Assembly: GCF_037893015.1 (NCBI RefSeq)
Contig: NC_133666.1
Coordinates: forward strand, 653,718,957 to 653,782,956
Reading direction: 5' to 3'
Length of the DNA: 64,000 nt
Origin: Macrotis lagotis
Lineage: Eukaryota > Chordata > Mammalia > Peramelemorphia > Peramelidae
This document shows, one piece after another, positions 22,058 to 33,859 of the stretch. The position numbers and the translations under genes were made by a program. How positions within the stretch are numbered: the first letter of the stretch is position 1; each line of letters opens with the position of its first letter. A model generated the notes under the pieces. The model saw only the letters and a program-made list of their open reading frames with translations, had not been told where the DNA came from and ran no database searches.

Positions 22058-23886
22058 TCGGCAGAGCTCTGTCCTCTGCCTCTGGAACAGGACTCTGGGG
22101 CTCTGACCACATGTGGATCCTGATAGCAATCTAGGCCCCCCAATAGAACAGCAGGGCTCCCCCACCTTGGTCCCGGACAAGAGGGAGGTGCTTATGGTCA
22201 TTCACAGACCAGGAGGGAGGAGAGAACCTCACACACTGAGACCCTTGTGGGAGTGTCCCAAAAGCTCAGGAAGCACCCCAAACCAGGCCCAGGCCAGGAA
22301 AATGAGCAAGCAAAGAAACAAAAGGAAGACTATTGAGAAATATTTTGCAAATGAGCCCAAGAAGGATCAAAATACTCAGTCTGAAGATGAGGAAGCACAA
22401 GCTCCTGCATCTAAAGACTCCAAGAAAAACAGAAATTGGGCTCAGGCTATGACAGAGTTCAAAAAAGACTTTGAAAATCAAATGAGGGAGTTTGAAGAAA
22501 AACTGGGAAAAGAAAGGAGAGAGATGCAGGAAAAACATGAAAATGAAGTCAGCAGCTTAGTCAAGGAAATCCAAAAAAATGCTGAAGAAAATAGCATGCT
22601 AAAAACCAGCTTAGGTCAAATGGATAAAACAGTTCAAAAAGTTATTGAGGAGAAGAATGCTTTAAAAAGCAAAATTGGCCGGATGGAAAAAGAGATAAGA
22701 AAACTCTCTGAGGAGAATGAATCCTTCAGACAAAGAATAGAATTCAGGGAGATTGATGAATTTACCAGAAATCAGGAATCAATACTGCAAAACCAAAAAA
22801 ATGAAAAATTAGAAGAAAATGTGAAATAACTCATTGAAAAAACAACTGATATGGAAAACAGACTTAGGAAAGATAATTTAAAAATTATTGGAATACCTGA
22901 AAGTCATGATCAGGAAAAGAGCCTTGACATCATTTTCAAAGAATTACTACAGGAAAATTGCCCTGATATTCTAGAAGCAGAGGGCAAAATAGAAATGGAG
23001 AGAATCCACCCAAGAAAGAGATCCCAAAAAACCAACCCCTAGGAATATTATAGCCAATTTCCAGAACTCCCAAGTCAAAGAGAAAATATTACAAGCAGCC
23101 AGAAGGACACAGTTCAAATATCGTGGAGCTGCAGTCGGGATCACACAGGACTTAGCAGCAGCTACATTGGAAGCTCGTAGGGCTTGGAATACAATATACC
23201 AGAAGGCAAAAGAGCTTAGAATGCAACTGAGAATCAACTACCCAGCAAGGCTGAATGTTCTCTTCCAGGGAAAAAAAGATGGACTTTCAATGAACCAGGG
23301 GAATTTCAAATGTTCCTTTTGGAATGGCCAGAGCTGAACAGAAGGTTTGATCTTCAGATACAGGACTCAGGTGAAGCATGGAGATTGGAGGAGAGCAGGG
23401 AAATATGAGGGACTTAATGAGGATGAACTGCATGTATTCCTGCATAGAAAAATGACACTGATAATACTCATATGAACCTTCTCAGTTAATAGAACAGGTA
23501 GAGAGAGTTTTTATAGTTGAAGCACAGGAGAAAGCTGAATTCGAAGATAAAATATGGTGTAAAAATGGAGTCAATAGAAAAAAAAAGGGAAATGGAATGG
23601 GAGAAAGAAAAAAGAGAGGGGGAATAGTCCAAGATATTTCACATAATAAGATTTTTTTTATTACAATGAGCTATTGCAATGATATGGAAGGGGGGAGGCA
23701 AGGGGGAATGAGGGAACCTTTGCTCTCATCAGAGATGGCTAGGAGAGGAAACAGCATATATACTCAATGGGGTATAGACATCTGGAGTAAGAAGGAGGGG
23801 GGGAGCAGGGGGAAGGGGTGGGGATGTGAATAAAGGAGGAGAGGATGGACCTTGGGAGGAGACTGGTCAGATATAACACATATTCT
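22058..23886 (+). mobile_element. HAL1 copy C, 5'- and 3'-incomplete
   Basis: It starts in the HAL1 5' UTR (gagctctg…ctctggaacaggactctggg, as at 31,160 in copy D). It continues through ORF1 and ends near 23,886, just after gatcagatataacaca-type sequence, before the SINE-like modules that copies B and D carry. It is inserted in the antisense L1 piece. Either transcription ended early or the tail was lost; no poly(A) is visible at the junction. Confidence 0.85.
22302..22829 (+). CDS. HAL1 ORF1 protein, N-terminal coiled-coil part
   Basis: It encodes an L1-type ORF1 protein, the RNA-binding trimeric chaperone of L1 particles. From the ATG the protein begins MSKQRNKRKTIEKYF; an acidic QSEDEEAQAP follows, and residues about 55–165 form a long heptad-rich coiled coil (EEKLGKERREMQEKHENEV and later). 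The frame stops after EENVK. The downstream sequence still encodes the RRM (LKIIGIPESHDQEKSL, 22,881–22,928) and the C-terminal domain (RINYPARLNVLFQG, 23,230–23,271) in other frames, so the gene is broken by a stop and frame changes. The upstream in-frame extension to 22,113 is 5' UTR by comparison with copy D. Confidence 0.75.
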   Translation: MSKQRNKRKTIEKYFANEPKKDQNTQSEDEEAQAPASKDSKKNRNWAQAMTEFKKDFENQMREFEEKLGKERREMQEKHENEVSSLVKEIQKNAEENSMLKTSLGQMDKTVQKVIEEKNALKSKIGRMEKEIRKLSEENESFRQRIEFREIDEFTRNQESILQNQKNEKLEENVK

Positions 23887-24469
23887 CTTCTCTAATTTAT
23901 TCATGTAAGCATTTAAACATATAATATATCCCCTAGAAGCCATCTTGAGTGTATCCCATAGGTTTTGGTATGTTGTTTCATTATTGTGATTATCTAGGAT
24001 GAAATAATTAATTTTTTCTATAATTTTTTACTTAATCCACTCATTCTTTAAAATGAGATTATTTAATTTTCAGTTAGTTCTGAGTCTATATCTCCCTTGC
24101 CCAATTTTGCATATGATTTTTATTGCATTATGATCTGAGAAAGGCATATTCACTATTTCTGCCTTTCTGTAGTTGATCACATTAGGTTTTTATGCCCTAG
24201 TACATGGTCAATTTTTGTGTAAGACCATGTACTGCAGAAAAAAAGTATATTCCTTTCTATCCCCATTCAATTTCCTCCATAAGTCTATCATATCTAGGTT
24301 TTCTAACAATCTATTTACCTCCTAATCTTCCTTCTTATTTATTTTATGATTATATTTATCTAAGTCTGAGAATGGGAGGTTGAGGTCTCCCACTAGTAGT
24401 TTTGCTGTCTATATCTTCCTGTAGCTTTTTCAACTTCTCTTCTAAGAATTTGGATGCTTTACCACTGAG

Positions 24470-24492
24470 TATATATATATATATATATATAT
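24470..24492. repeat. (TA)n microsatellite
   Basis: About 11 TA units within the antisense L1 ORF2. Confidence 0.9.
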
Positions 24493-24565
24493 TTAATATT
24501 GAATTACTTTATTGTCTATGGTACCTTTTAGGAGGATATAGTTTCCTTCCTTATCTCTTTTAACA

Positions 24566-24823
24566 CTATCTATTTTTGCAGCTCCTTTGTCTGAGATAAG
24601 GATTACAACCCCCTGCTTTTTTCACTTCAGCTGAAGGAACATATATTTTGCTCAAACCTTTTACCTCTAATATATATATATGCTTCAAATGAGTTTCTTG
24701 TAAGCAGCAGCATATTGTGGGATTCCGGTTTTTAATCCACTTTGCTATTCGCTTATGTTTTAAGGGAGAGTTCATCGCATTCACATTCAAAGTTATAATT
24801 ACTAACTCTTTATTGCTCTCCAT
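24566..24823 (-). pseudogene. L1 ORF2 N-terminus (APE-type endonuclease fragment)
   Basis: The minus-strand frame starts MESNKELVIITLNVNAMNS and continues KHKRIAKWIKNRNPTICCC and LQETHLK. This is the start of the L1 endonuclease, with the Asn of LNVN and the Glu of QETH that bind the metal. The frame is lost after about 85 residues. Upstream lies leader sequence, not ORF1. Confidence 0.8.
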
Positions 24824-25309
24824 GTTATCTACCCTCTGTTTATATTTTCCCCTTTTTTCCTTTATCCATATTCCCCAGTATTTTGTTTCTGTATGCTTCC
24901 ACCTTCAGTGTGTTTGTCCTCCTATATCAACTCCCCCTCCCCTTTCTTTCCCCTTTCCCTTTACCCCTTCTTCTTTTCCTTCCTTCTGTTAGTTCCTCTT
25001 TTTCTCCCCTCCCTGTCCCCCCCCTCCCCTTTTCCCCTTTTTAATGCTTGAAAGGTAAGATAAGTTTCTTCACTTAACCAAATGTGTATAAATTAACTTT
25101 AAGCCAAGTCTGATAAGATGAAGAGTCAGGTGGTTCTCACCTCCTCCTTTTCACCCTTCTATTACAATAAGTCTCCTAGCTTCTCTTTCTGGGTCTTGTT
25201 GTTCGAATTTCTTTTAAGAGGTTTATTTCATGTTATTTTTGAGGGAGAAGCAGGAGCACTTAGAACAGGGCCTGTCTTCTCTCCACCATCTTGGCCAGAA
25301 GTTGCATCA

Positions 25310-25640
25310 GGTTTATTTTGCAGAAACTTTTAAAAAAATAATCCATTTTCCATTTTATAATGTTCTCCATCTCTTCATTGTTCAAAACTCTTCTCCTCTC
25401 CATAGATCTGGTAGATAAATTTTTACTTGTTCTACTAATTGGCTTATGGTATCTCCCTTTATGTCTGAATCCCGTACCCATTGCAACCTGGGATGCTGGT
25501 CTATACCAAGTTTCTGCCATACTATTTTCCAGTTTTCCCAGCAATTTCTGTCCAATGAGTTCTTATCCTAGAAGCTAGAATCTTTGGGTTTATCAAACTG
25601 TAGATTACTTCAGTCATTTGCTTCTGTTTCTTTTGCAAAA
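25310..25640 (-). mobile_element. L1 LINE fragment (outer L1, right piece)
   Basis: Antisense of the C-terminal region of L1 ORF2. A minus-strand frame (25,260–25,544) reads AETWYRPASQV and RHKGRYHKPIS. In L1 order it follows the piece ending at 19,626. Confidence 0.6.
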
Positions 25641-25845
25641 ATGTAGCCAAAAAGCATAGCAACAAAAGCCTATGAATGAGATAGATTTTTGTTATTGGAG
25701 AGACTAAACAACGTTAAACAGGTGTCTCTTTAGGGCTTTTGTCCTGACCTCATTTATGTTAATTCTCCCACAAATTCTAGCTCTTGGACTTCTGGTACAC
25801 TCTTTTCTGAACTCTTGAAGCTCACAGTCTTATAGGAAACTCCAA

Positions 25846-25992
25846 CATTTTTTTTTTGCTTTTTGTAAGGTAATGGGGTTAAGTGACCTGGTCAAGGTCA
25901 CATAGCAAGTAAGGGTCAAGTGTCTTGAGACCAGATTTGAACTCCCACCCTCCTGATTCCAAAACCAGTGTTCTATTCATTGCACCATACTG
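25846..25992 (-). mobile_element. Old tRNA-derived SINE
   Basis: Reverse-orientation SINE with ggtaatggggttaagtgacc, aagtgtcttgagaccagatt and tgcaccat. It is more diverged than the WSINE copies and has the 'gcaagtaagggtcaagtgtc' body of an older family. Confidence 0.65.
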
Positions 25993-26427
25993 ACAGGTCG
26001 GGAAGAGGTGATGCCTTGACCAGTTAATGCTTTTTGATTGCATTCTCAGTTGCAGACAGTCAATTGAAAGGGTCCCTTTTTTTCCCCCCCACAGGCTAAG
26101 AGGACCATAAACAAGCAGAAGACCTATGCATCTTTTGAATCAGGAAACAGGGTCCTTCCATTACTCATCCTTAGACCTTTCTAGAAGCAAACTATCTAAC
26201 CTCTTCCAGGTGGGCTAGCAACAGGCAGAACATGTTGTGTGTACTCTAAGAATGAAGTCTTATTAGTCAGGTTTCTGTTACACAATGAATATAAAAAATA
26301 CAGAGAAGCATAGAAAGATTATCTATGGGCTGACCTATATTATGAATTGACTCAGAATGAAATAAACCAATTACTACAACAGAAATATATACAGTTACTA
26401 CAACAATGTATGGAAAAATTGGTAGTC

Positions 26428-26591
26428 GGGGCAGCTAGGTGGCACAGTGAATAGAAAACTGGCCCTGGAGTTGGAGTGCCTGAGTTCAAATCCAGCCTCA
26501 GACACTTAATAATTACCTAGCTGTATGGCCTTGGGCAAGTCACTTAACCCCATTGCTTTGCAAAAATCTAAAAAAAAAAAAAAAAGAAAAA
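26428..26591 (+). mobile_element. WSINE1-like SINE with 15-bp target-site duplication
   Basis: Full-length. The flanks are gaaaaattggtagtc (26,413–26,427) and gaaaaattgttagtc (26,592–26,606), one mismatch. Subtype 'gagttc / attgc'. Confidence 0.93.
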
Positions 26592-26606
26592 GAAAAATTG
26601 TTAGTC

Positions 26607-27274
26607 AAGGAAGATGCTGAAAGGTTAACATGAAATCTTCCCTATTAGCCAAAAGGTCTAAGGAGAAGGAACTTCCTGAGCACAGTGAATTGAGGCATGT
26701 TGATCAAAAAGCATGTTCTAGGGCAGAAAGTGCTGGAGAATATTCCTTGTAGAAATGTTTTGGATCAACACTTAGAGACTTGGTCCATCCCAGAGTCTTT
26801 ACCTAAAGACATCTGGAAAATGCAAGGATTGTACTTGAGATCTGAAGGTGTTTTGACCAAAACTCACAGATCACTGAGTTCAGTCTAATAAACCTTTGAA
26901 CCAGTAAAACTTTTATATAAGCACTATAAAGGTCTTACTTGGGAAAGGGATTTTTGGAGGTCTTCCCCTTTGGAGAGGATCCTCTGCTGAAGGGACTTCC
27001 AATGGAGACCCTGAGAGCTGTGTGACTCAACTTCCTTAGCCTGATATTCAGGAGTGGCCTCTTTGGATTGGTGATGTCTTGTTTCTTTCCTTTTCTTTAC
27101 CTATTTTGAGATATACATATACATATATATGTATATGTATATATACATATGTGTATATGTATTTGTGTGTACACACATGTATACATATACATGTGTGTAT
27201 TCATGGATCTTTTAGGTTATGGGTATATTATTTCTTGAGTTATAAGTATATTAGCATTAAAATCTCATTTAAAA
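26607..27274. other. Non-coding sequence with a TA/TG/CA tract
   Basis: 27,109–27,200 is an imperfect (TATG/CATA)n tract. An open stretch of 63 codons (26,697–26,885) resembles no known protein. No exon is recognised. Confidence 0.5.
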
Positions 27275-27285
27275 ACTTAAGAAAG

Positions 27286-27438
27286 GGGGGGCTAGGTGGC
27301 ACAGTGGATAGAGCACTGGCCCTGGAGTCAGGAGGACCTGAGTTCAAATCCAACCTCAGACACTTAATAATTACCTAGCTGTGTGGCCTTGGGCAAGCCA
27401 CTTAACTCCATTGCCTTGTAAAAAACTTTAAAAAAAAG
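27286..27438 (+). mobile_element. WSINE1-like SINE with 11-bp target-site duplication
   Basis: Full-length. It is flanked by acttaagaaag at 27,275–27,285 and 27,439–27,449. Subtype 'agagcac / gagttc / attgcc'. Confidence 0.93.
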
Positions 27439-27559
27439 ACTTAAGAAAGAAAGATCTTGTCTTCGTGGGGACAGATCCAAACTAATCAAACAAAAAAATC
27501 TGCACAGTCCATAATCTTCATTACAGATGCCTGTGTTTCAAGCCTAGATGACTTCAGAG

Positions 27560-30500
27560 GATGATGGTGACCTTGACAGTAACAGAAAAGTGAGAAAGAG
27601 GGAAAGGTTTTGGCGAGAAAATGAAGTTTGGGTATTTGAGGTTAAGATATCTAGGAGGTATTTAGTTTGAGATATTCATTAGGTGATAGAAGATGAGATT
27701 GGAGGTGAGAGAAGAGGTTAGGGTCAGATCAATAGACTTGAGAATTATTTGCATAGAAATTGTTATAAATGAATAAATAGAAAAACCTGCTAGAGTGAGA
27801 GAAAATTGTACATTTTATTCATGAACCTTGCAAGATACAACTTACAAGGCAGGTACTTCACCTAGGGGTGAAGCACAAATTAGTCTTCAAAGTCAGGTAA
27901 TTTATGGTCTTCAGAAACTCTTTCCCCTCCCTCTTGGATGTTCATAGGCTCTCAGAGTTTGAGTTACAATCTAAAAAGTCCACCCATTCCATGATATGCC
28001 CCAAATTTGATAGCCCCCCACATCATACAATGCATGATATGCTAAAGAACCCCAATCATCATGGGGGGGTGTGGGTTAATATTCAATTATGCAAATTATT
28101 AATTATTATATAAATTATTAATATTCAATTGTGCAAACTCAGTAGCATTAGGTCAAGATCTCTAGGTCACTCTTGACCCATTGAGAATCTATTTGGGGTT
28201 TGGTATACCTGGAATGGGATTAGGAAAACTCTTCCAGTCTTGTGATTGGCTGGGCCATTCCCCACTTTGTAATGGATTCCCTAAGGGCTCCCCTCCACAC
28301 CCTGTGAAGACCAACACCCTACATTTCTCACAGAAATGATAATTGAATCCCTGGGAGATGATGAGATCACCAACTGAAAAAGTATAAAGAAAGAAGAAAG
28401 CATAGATCAGAACCATGGGGGACAGCTACCATAAGTAGGTAAATATCCAGCAAAGGGAACTAAGAAAGATTGACCAAACAAGTAAGAAGAGAATAAGGAG
28501 ATAGCAGTGTCATGAAATCCTCAAGAGAAGAAAATATCAAGAAAAGGAAGATGAACTATGTGAAAGATTTCAGAGTGGGAAAGAAAAATGAGGACTTAGA
28601 AAAGACAATTAGTTTTGGTAACTAAAATAGCATTAGTAACTTTGGAGAGAATAATTTTGGTTGAATAATAAAATCAGAAGCTGGAGATAAAAAAAGACTG
28701 AAAGGAAAAGATGTAAAGGCACTAATTGTAGGTGTCCTCCACAAAATGAGAGAGAAATAAAGGCTAACATGGAATAGATTCATTAAGTGAGATTTTTTTG
28801 GAGATGGGAAGTCCTGGGCATATTTGTAGTTAGCAGAGAAGCGACTAGTAGACAGAAAAAACGAATGAAGATTAGAAACGAAATGGAGAATAATGGAAAG
28901 GTCAATTTACTGGAAAAGATTGCATGAATTGGAATTATTTATGCATGTAGAGGGGTTTACCTTGGCAAAGAGAAGGTACACCTCTTAATGTGAGACAAAG
29001 GTAGAGAAGATATCAATAGAAGGCATTTGAGTGAAATATGAGGCAAGTTGAGATAATGGTGGGAATTGGAGAGGTACAATGAGCCATGGGAAATTTAATA
29101 GGATGAAAAGTTTTGTTAAAGCCTTTGTGGTAAGTAGGATAGTGAATTGGGTGGGGAAATATAAAAGGATTGAGATTATGCAGATTATGTAGATTGTAGT
29201 TGCCCCATTCAGCACAGTTTCCTGATTTTCTCCAATTTTGTTCACCAGCATTTGAATACAAGCAAAGGCAGTGGATCCTTGGAGTAATCCAAGACTCAGG
29301 CTTGATAAAGCAAAATTTAATAGATTAGGTGGACAAAGGCAAGAGAACAAGACATTGCAGAGTTGAACTAATTCACCAAGGGAAGGGGAGGATTGTTAGG
29401 GCTTGGAAAACACTGAGTGGTGGAGGGATTGGAGGTCACAGTGAGTAAAAAGTATAGGATTAGGAGTTCTAAAGCAGAGGAAAAGATGGAATGATAAGAG
29501 ATTAAGATCAACAAAGAAATTTCAGAGTTCACAAACATTGAAGTGGAACACTTGTGGGTGATGGCAAGCATCTCTGTGTACAGCTGAAGTACCTCAGTGG
29601 AGAAGTGGGTCATGAGAAATGATGTAACAGGTTTAATGAGAATCTGGCAGGCATTTTGTGTGCCCCTGAAATGCTTCAGTAGAGAAGTAGGTCATCAGAA
29701 ATGACCTAATGAGCATAATGAAGACCTGGGAAGTTAGAGTGTTGGGGGCAGTATCAATATGTATTTTGAAGTCCACTCGATTAAGGGCAATGTCATAAAG
29801 CCCTCAAAATAAGTTATCAAGAAGATGGTGACCAACCATGTGAAGGCTCCAAAGAAGGTAAAAAGGAAGAGAACTAAGAAAAAGTCAAAAGATTTAGTAA
29901 TTAAGACAACATTGGCAACTTTGGAGAAAGTAATTTTGTTTGAATGCTAAAGACAGAAGCCAGATTGTAAAGAAATCAAAAACAGAGTGAAAGGAAAAGA
30001 AGTAGAGGCACTTATTGTAGGTGTCCTCCATGAAATGTAAAAGAGATATGGGATAATAGCTGAAAGACCATGAGCCACGCACTGAACTCATTGAGGATAG
30101 CAATGTATTCTGTAGACAATAGGTACCAAAATCTTGACTGAGCAATAAATATGAAATAAATGAAACTCAAAGCAGGAATAATTACTAATTCTGTTGTAAA
30201 GAAATCCTGGAAGTGGATATGCGGAGAAAAAGTATTCCAGTTCTTCCACATCAAACAGTACGTTTGAGGGGTATAAGTAAAAAATAGCAAGGTTGAAAAC
30301 AAAGGCCTGGGAAGGGTGTCATCAGAGAGGAGCCAGGTCTTAGTGGAAGGAGAAGGAAAAGAAAAAACTTAAGATCAAAGAAAGTTTATTACTTGAGGAA
30401 GAAGCATTCCAGGAAGCTCAGAGGAAGGAGTCATTAACTTTGGAGTAGGATGGTGGAATGACTGGGTGAAGGATGTTGTGAATAAGGGAGTGAAAAGTGG

Positions 30501-30638
30501 GGGAATGAGAATGAGGTTAGAATCATTGAAATGCAGAGAACATGACAGGGTGCTGTGTGATAACCATAGGAAAATCAGTTCAGATAGATTGCTACCATCC
30601 TAAGGTAGCCATGCATGGAAGTAGGGCAAGTTGATGGT
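27560..30638 (+). repeat. Old purine-rich interspersed repeat, internally duplicated
   Basis: It resembles a widespread ancient mammalian repeat that I remember but cannot name, with phrases such as ggtgaccttgacagtaacag and 'gtttgggtatttgaggtt … atctaggaggtatttag'. A block near 28,550–28,770 recurs near 29,835–30,050 (aactttggaga, gaagc(t/c), ggcactaattgtaggtgtcc). Minus-strand ORFs (for example 28,985–29,347) show no known domain. Confidence 0.5.
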
Positions 30639-31399
30639 AAAGAATCAATAATGGGGGGGTGGGGGGAGCCAAGATGGCAACAAGAGCGGATCCTGTCTTA
30701 GGCTCTTTCTCATAAATCTTTGAAACTAAGGACTCTAACTAAATTTTCAAGACAGAACCCACAGAGGGACCCAGTGACACAGTTCTCCTACTCAAGGTAA
30801 CCTGGAAAAGAGCAGAAAGACTCTGCTCCCCAGAGTTGGAGGGGAGGCCCGCCAGAGGGGTGGCCTGCCAGAGCGAAAGAACATCAGCCTCCCAGAGGCA
30901 GCCCCAGGGAGCAGGGAGCCATGGCTCACAGCAGCAGGGGAATTTCCTGATCTACGCCCTGGGGAGCAGTGGGCACAACTTGGGGGAACAGGGAACCTCT
31001 GCCAGAGCAAGCACACGAAGCCCAGCCCTCAGGGCACACAGCAAGCAGCATGGCCACCTCAGCCCAGATCCAGGAAACAGAAACAGGAGGAGCCAGTAAG
31101 CAAGAGCCCCCAGGGCATGAACCCATTGAACCTAGGGAAGGGAGTGAAAAGAGAGACTGCAGAGCTCTGCCCCTGGAACAGGACTCTGGGACTCTGAACA
31201 CATTCAGATACTGATCACAGTCTAGGCCCCCCCAATAGAACAGCAGGGGCGCCCTGACACCTCAGCCCCATGGCAGAGGGGGTGGCGCATATGGTCATTC
31301 ACAGACCAGGAGGGAGGACAGAGCCTCACACACTGAGACCTTTGTGGGAGTGTCCCAAAAGCTCAGGAAGCAGCCCCAAAACAGGCTTAGGCTGGGAAA

Positions 31400-32473
31400 A
31401 TGAGCAAGCAGAGAAAAAAGAACACCATTGAGAAATACATTACCTATGATCCCAAGAAGGATCAAAATACTCAGTCTGAAGATGAGGAAACACAAGCATC
31501 TAAAGACTCCAAGAAAAACAGAAATTGCGCTCAGGCTATGACAGAGCTCAAAAAGACTTTGAAAATCAAATGAGGGAGTTAGAAGAAAAACTGGGAAAAG
31601 AAATGAGAGAGATGCAGGAAAAACATGAAAATGAAGTCAGCAGCTTAGTCAAGGAAATCCAAAAAATGGAGAAAAAAATAGCATGCTAAAAACCAGCTTA
31701 GGTCAAATGGATAAAACAATTCAAAAAGTTATAGAGGAGAAGAATACTTTAAAAAGCAGAATTGACCAGATGGAAAAAGAGATAAGAAACCTCTGAGGAA
31801 AACAAATCCTTCAGACAAAGAATAGAATTCAGGGAGATTGATGAATTTACCAGAAATCAGGAATCAGTACTTCAAAACCAAAAAAATGAAAAATTAGAAG
31901 AAAATGTGAAACATCTCATTGAAAAAACAACTGATATGGAAAACAGACTTAGGAAAGATAATTTTAAAATTATTGGAATACCTGAAAGTCATGATCAGGA
32001 AAAGAGCCTTGACATCATTTTCACAGAATTACTACAGGAAAATTGCCCTGATATCCTAGAAGCAGAGGGCAAAACAGAAATGGAGAGAATCCACCGATGT
32101 CCTTGAGAAAGAGATCCAAAAAAAACCAATCCCGAGAAATATTATAGCCAAGTTCCAGAACTCCCAAGTTAAAGAGAAAATATTACAAGCAGCCAGAAGA
32201 ACACAGTTCAAATATCGTGGAGCTGCAGTCAGGATCACACAGGACTTAGCAGCAACTACATTAAAATCTTGTAGGGCTTGGAATATAATATACCAGAAGG
32301 CAAAAGAGCTTGGAATGCAACCGAGAATCAACTACCCAGCAAAACTGAATGTCCTCTTCCAGGGAAAAAGATGGACTTTCAGTGGACCAGGGGAATTTCA
32401 AATGTTCCTGTTGGAATGGCCAGAGCTAAACAGAAGGTTTGATCTTCAAATACAGGACTCAGGTGAAGCATAG
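31400..32473 (+). pseudogene. HAL1 ORF1 (copy D), frame-disrupted
   Basis: The ATG at 31,400 begins MSKQRKKNTIEKY. Coiled coil, RRM (IIGIPESHDQEKSLDIIF, near 31,967–32,020) and C-terminal domain (LNVLFQGKRWTFS, near 32,348; LNRRFDLQIQDSGEA) follow in order as in L1 ORF1p. The frame is lost by a single-base deletion near 31,553 relative to copy C (ctcaaaaagac versus ttcaaaaaagac) and by later indels. This copy cannot make a full protein. Confidence 0.8.
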
Positions 32474-32984
32474 AGATTGAAGGAGAAGGGGAAAATATGA
32501 GGGACTTAATGATAATGAACTGCATGTATTCCTGCATAGAAAAATGACAATGATAATACTCATGTGAACCTTCTCAGTTAATAGAGCAGGTAAAAGGAGC
32601 TTTTATAGTTGAAGCACAGGAGAAAGCTGAATTTGAAGATAAAATATGGTGTAAAAATGGAGTCAATAGAAAAAAGGGAAATGTAATGGGAGAAAGAAAA
32701 AGGATAGGGGGGAATAGGCCAAGATATTTCATATAATAAAATTTTTCTTTATTACAGTGAGCTATTGCAATGATATGGAAGTGGGGAAGGCAAGGGGGAA
32801 TGAGGGAATCTTCGCTCTCATCAGAGGTGGCTAGGAGAGGAAACAGCATATATACTCAATGGGGTATAGATATCTGGAGTAAGAAGGAGGGTAGGGGACA
32901 GGGGGAAGGGGTGGGGATGTGAATGATGGAGGAGAGGATGGACCATGGGGGGAGAGTGGTCAGATATAACACATTTTCTTTTTT

Positions 32985-33662
32985 ACTTCTTGCAAGGGGC
33001 TGGGACTGGATGGCCTGTCTGGGCCCATAGGGCCAAGTGGATGCTAGGCCTATGGGGTGGTAGGGGGGGCTCGGAGCCTCTTGGCCCCAGGGCCAGGAAT
33101 CTGTCTTCTGTGCCACTCAGCTACCCTACAGCAGAATCAGAGTGAAAAAGAGAGAGAAAATATAATACATGGTAGTGGAGAAATAAGAAAGGAGGGAGTT
33201 GCAATCAGCAATGGCAACGGTAGAAAAATATGGAAGTAAGTTTTGTGATGGACTTATAAAGAATGTGATCCACCCATAACAGAGTTGTTGGTGTTGGAAC
33301 ACAGACTGAAACACACCTTTTATTATTATTATTATTTGGGGGGGTGCAGGGCAAATGGGGATGGGTGGCCTGCCTGGGGCTGCATAGTGGGATGATCGTT
33401 GGATGTCTGAGGCCGGATTTGGACCCAGGTGCTCCTGGCTCAAGGGCCAATGCTCCGTCCACCACCCAGCCACCCCTACTATTATTACTATTTTATTTTA
33501 TTTTGGGTCTTTTTTTTTCTTTTTTTGGTTTTTTGCAGGGCAGTGAGGTTGGGGTGGCTTGCATGTCACACGGCTGGGTGATTATTGGGTGTATGGGGCC
33601 GGATATGGGCTCAGGTGCTCCTGGCTCCAGGGCTGGTGCTCTGTCCATTGTGACACCTGGCC
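32985..33662 (-). repeat. Three antisense SINE-like modules in the HAL1-D 3' UTR
   Basis: Modules a (32,985–33,123), b (33,340–33,478) and c (33,535–33,662) sit where they do in copy B. They are therefore part of the family, not separate insertions. A→G substitutions relative to the WSINE are shared with copy B, for example cagctgggtgattattgggt in c. Confidence 0.75.
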
Positions 33663-33859
33663 ATACCTACAATTAATACTATTATTTTTTAATTTTAATT
33701 TTTTTCTCTCCCCTTTACTTTATTGCTCAAGCAAGTCTATATTTTTTGGGGGGAGGGGGTATTTTATTTACTCTTAAACAAGAATATTTTATTAATGTAC
33801 AAAAAAACATTATTTGTACAAAATGAGAATAAATAAATATTTTAAAAAATTTGAAAAAA

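Larger units (their letters stand above)
21205..25306 (-). mobile_element. L1 LINE with ORF2 next to its 5' end; split by a HAL1 and a SINE
   Basis: Pieces are 21,205–22,057 (middle of ORF2, antisense) and about 23,887–25,306 (start of ORF2 and 5' UTR). On the minus strand it opens with ccaagatggtggagagaag, then about 480 bp of purine-rich leader, then the ORF2 start at 24,823. No ORF1-like coding stretch lies between. The pentamer ccaga occurs next to its 5' end (25,307–25,311) and at the break of the outer L1 (19,622–19,626). The 3' UTR is not visible at its left end, where the RTE begins. About 300 bp seem to be missing at the HAL1 insertion. Confidence 0.6.

Noticed and set aside
22113-22829. 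238-codon ORF as a host coiled-coil gene
   Set aside because: It is HAL1 ORF1 with an in-frame 5' UTR extension, and the same sequence recurs in copies A and D.
27079-27378. 99-codon plus ORF
   Set aside because: It reads through a TA/TG tract into a WSINE.
28985-29347. 121-codon hydrophobic minus ORF
   Set aside because: It falls in an old repeat on the pyrimidine-rich strand; hydrophobic residues follow from composition.
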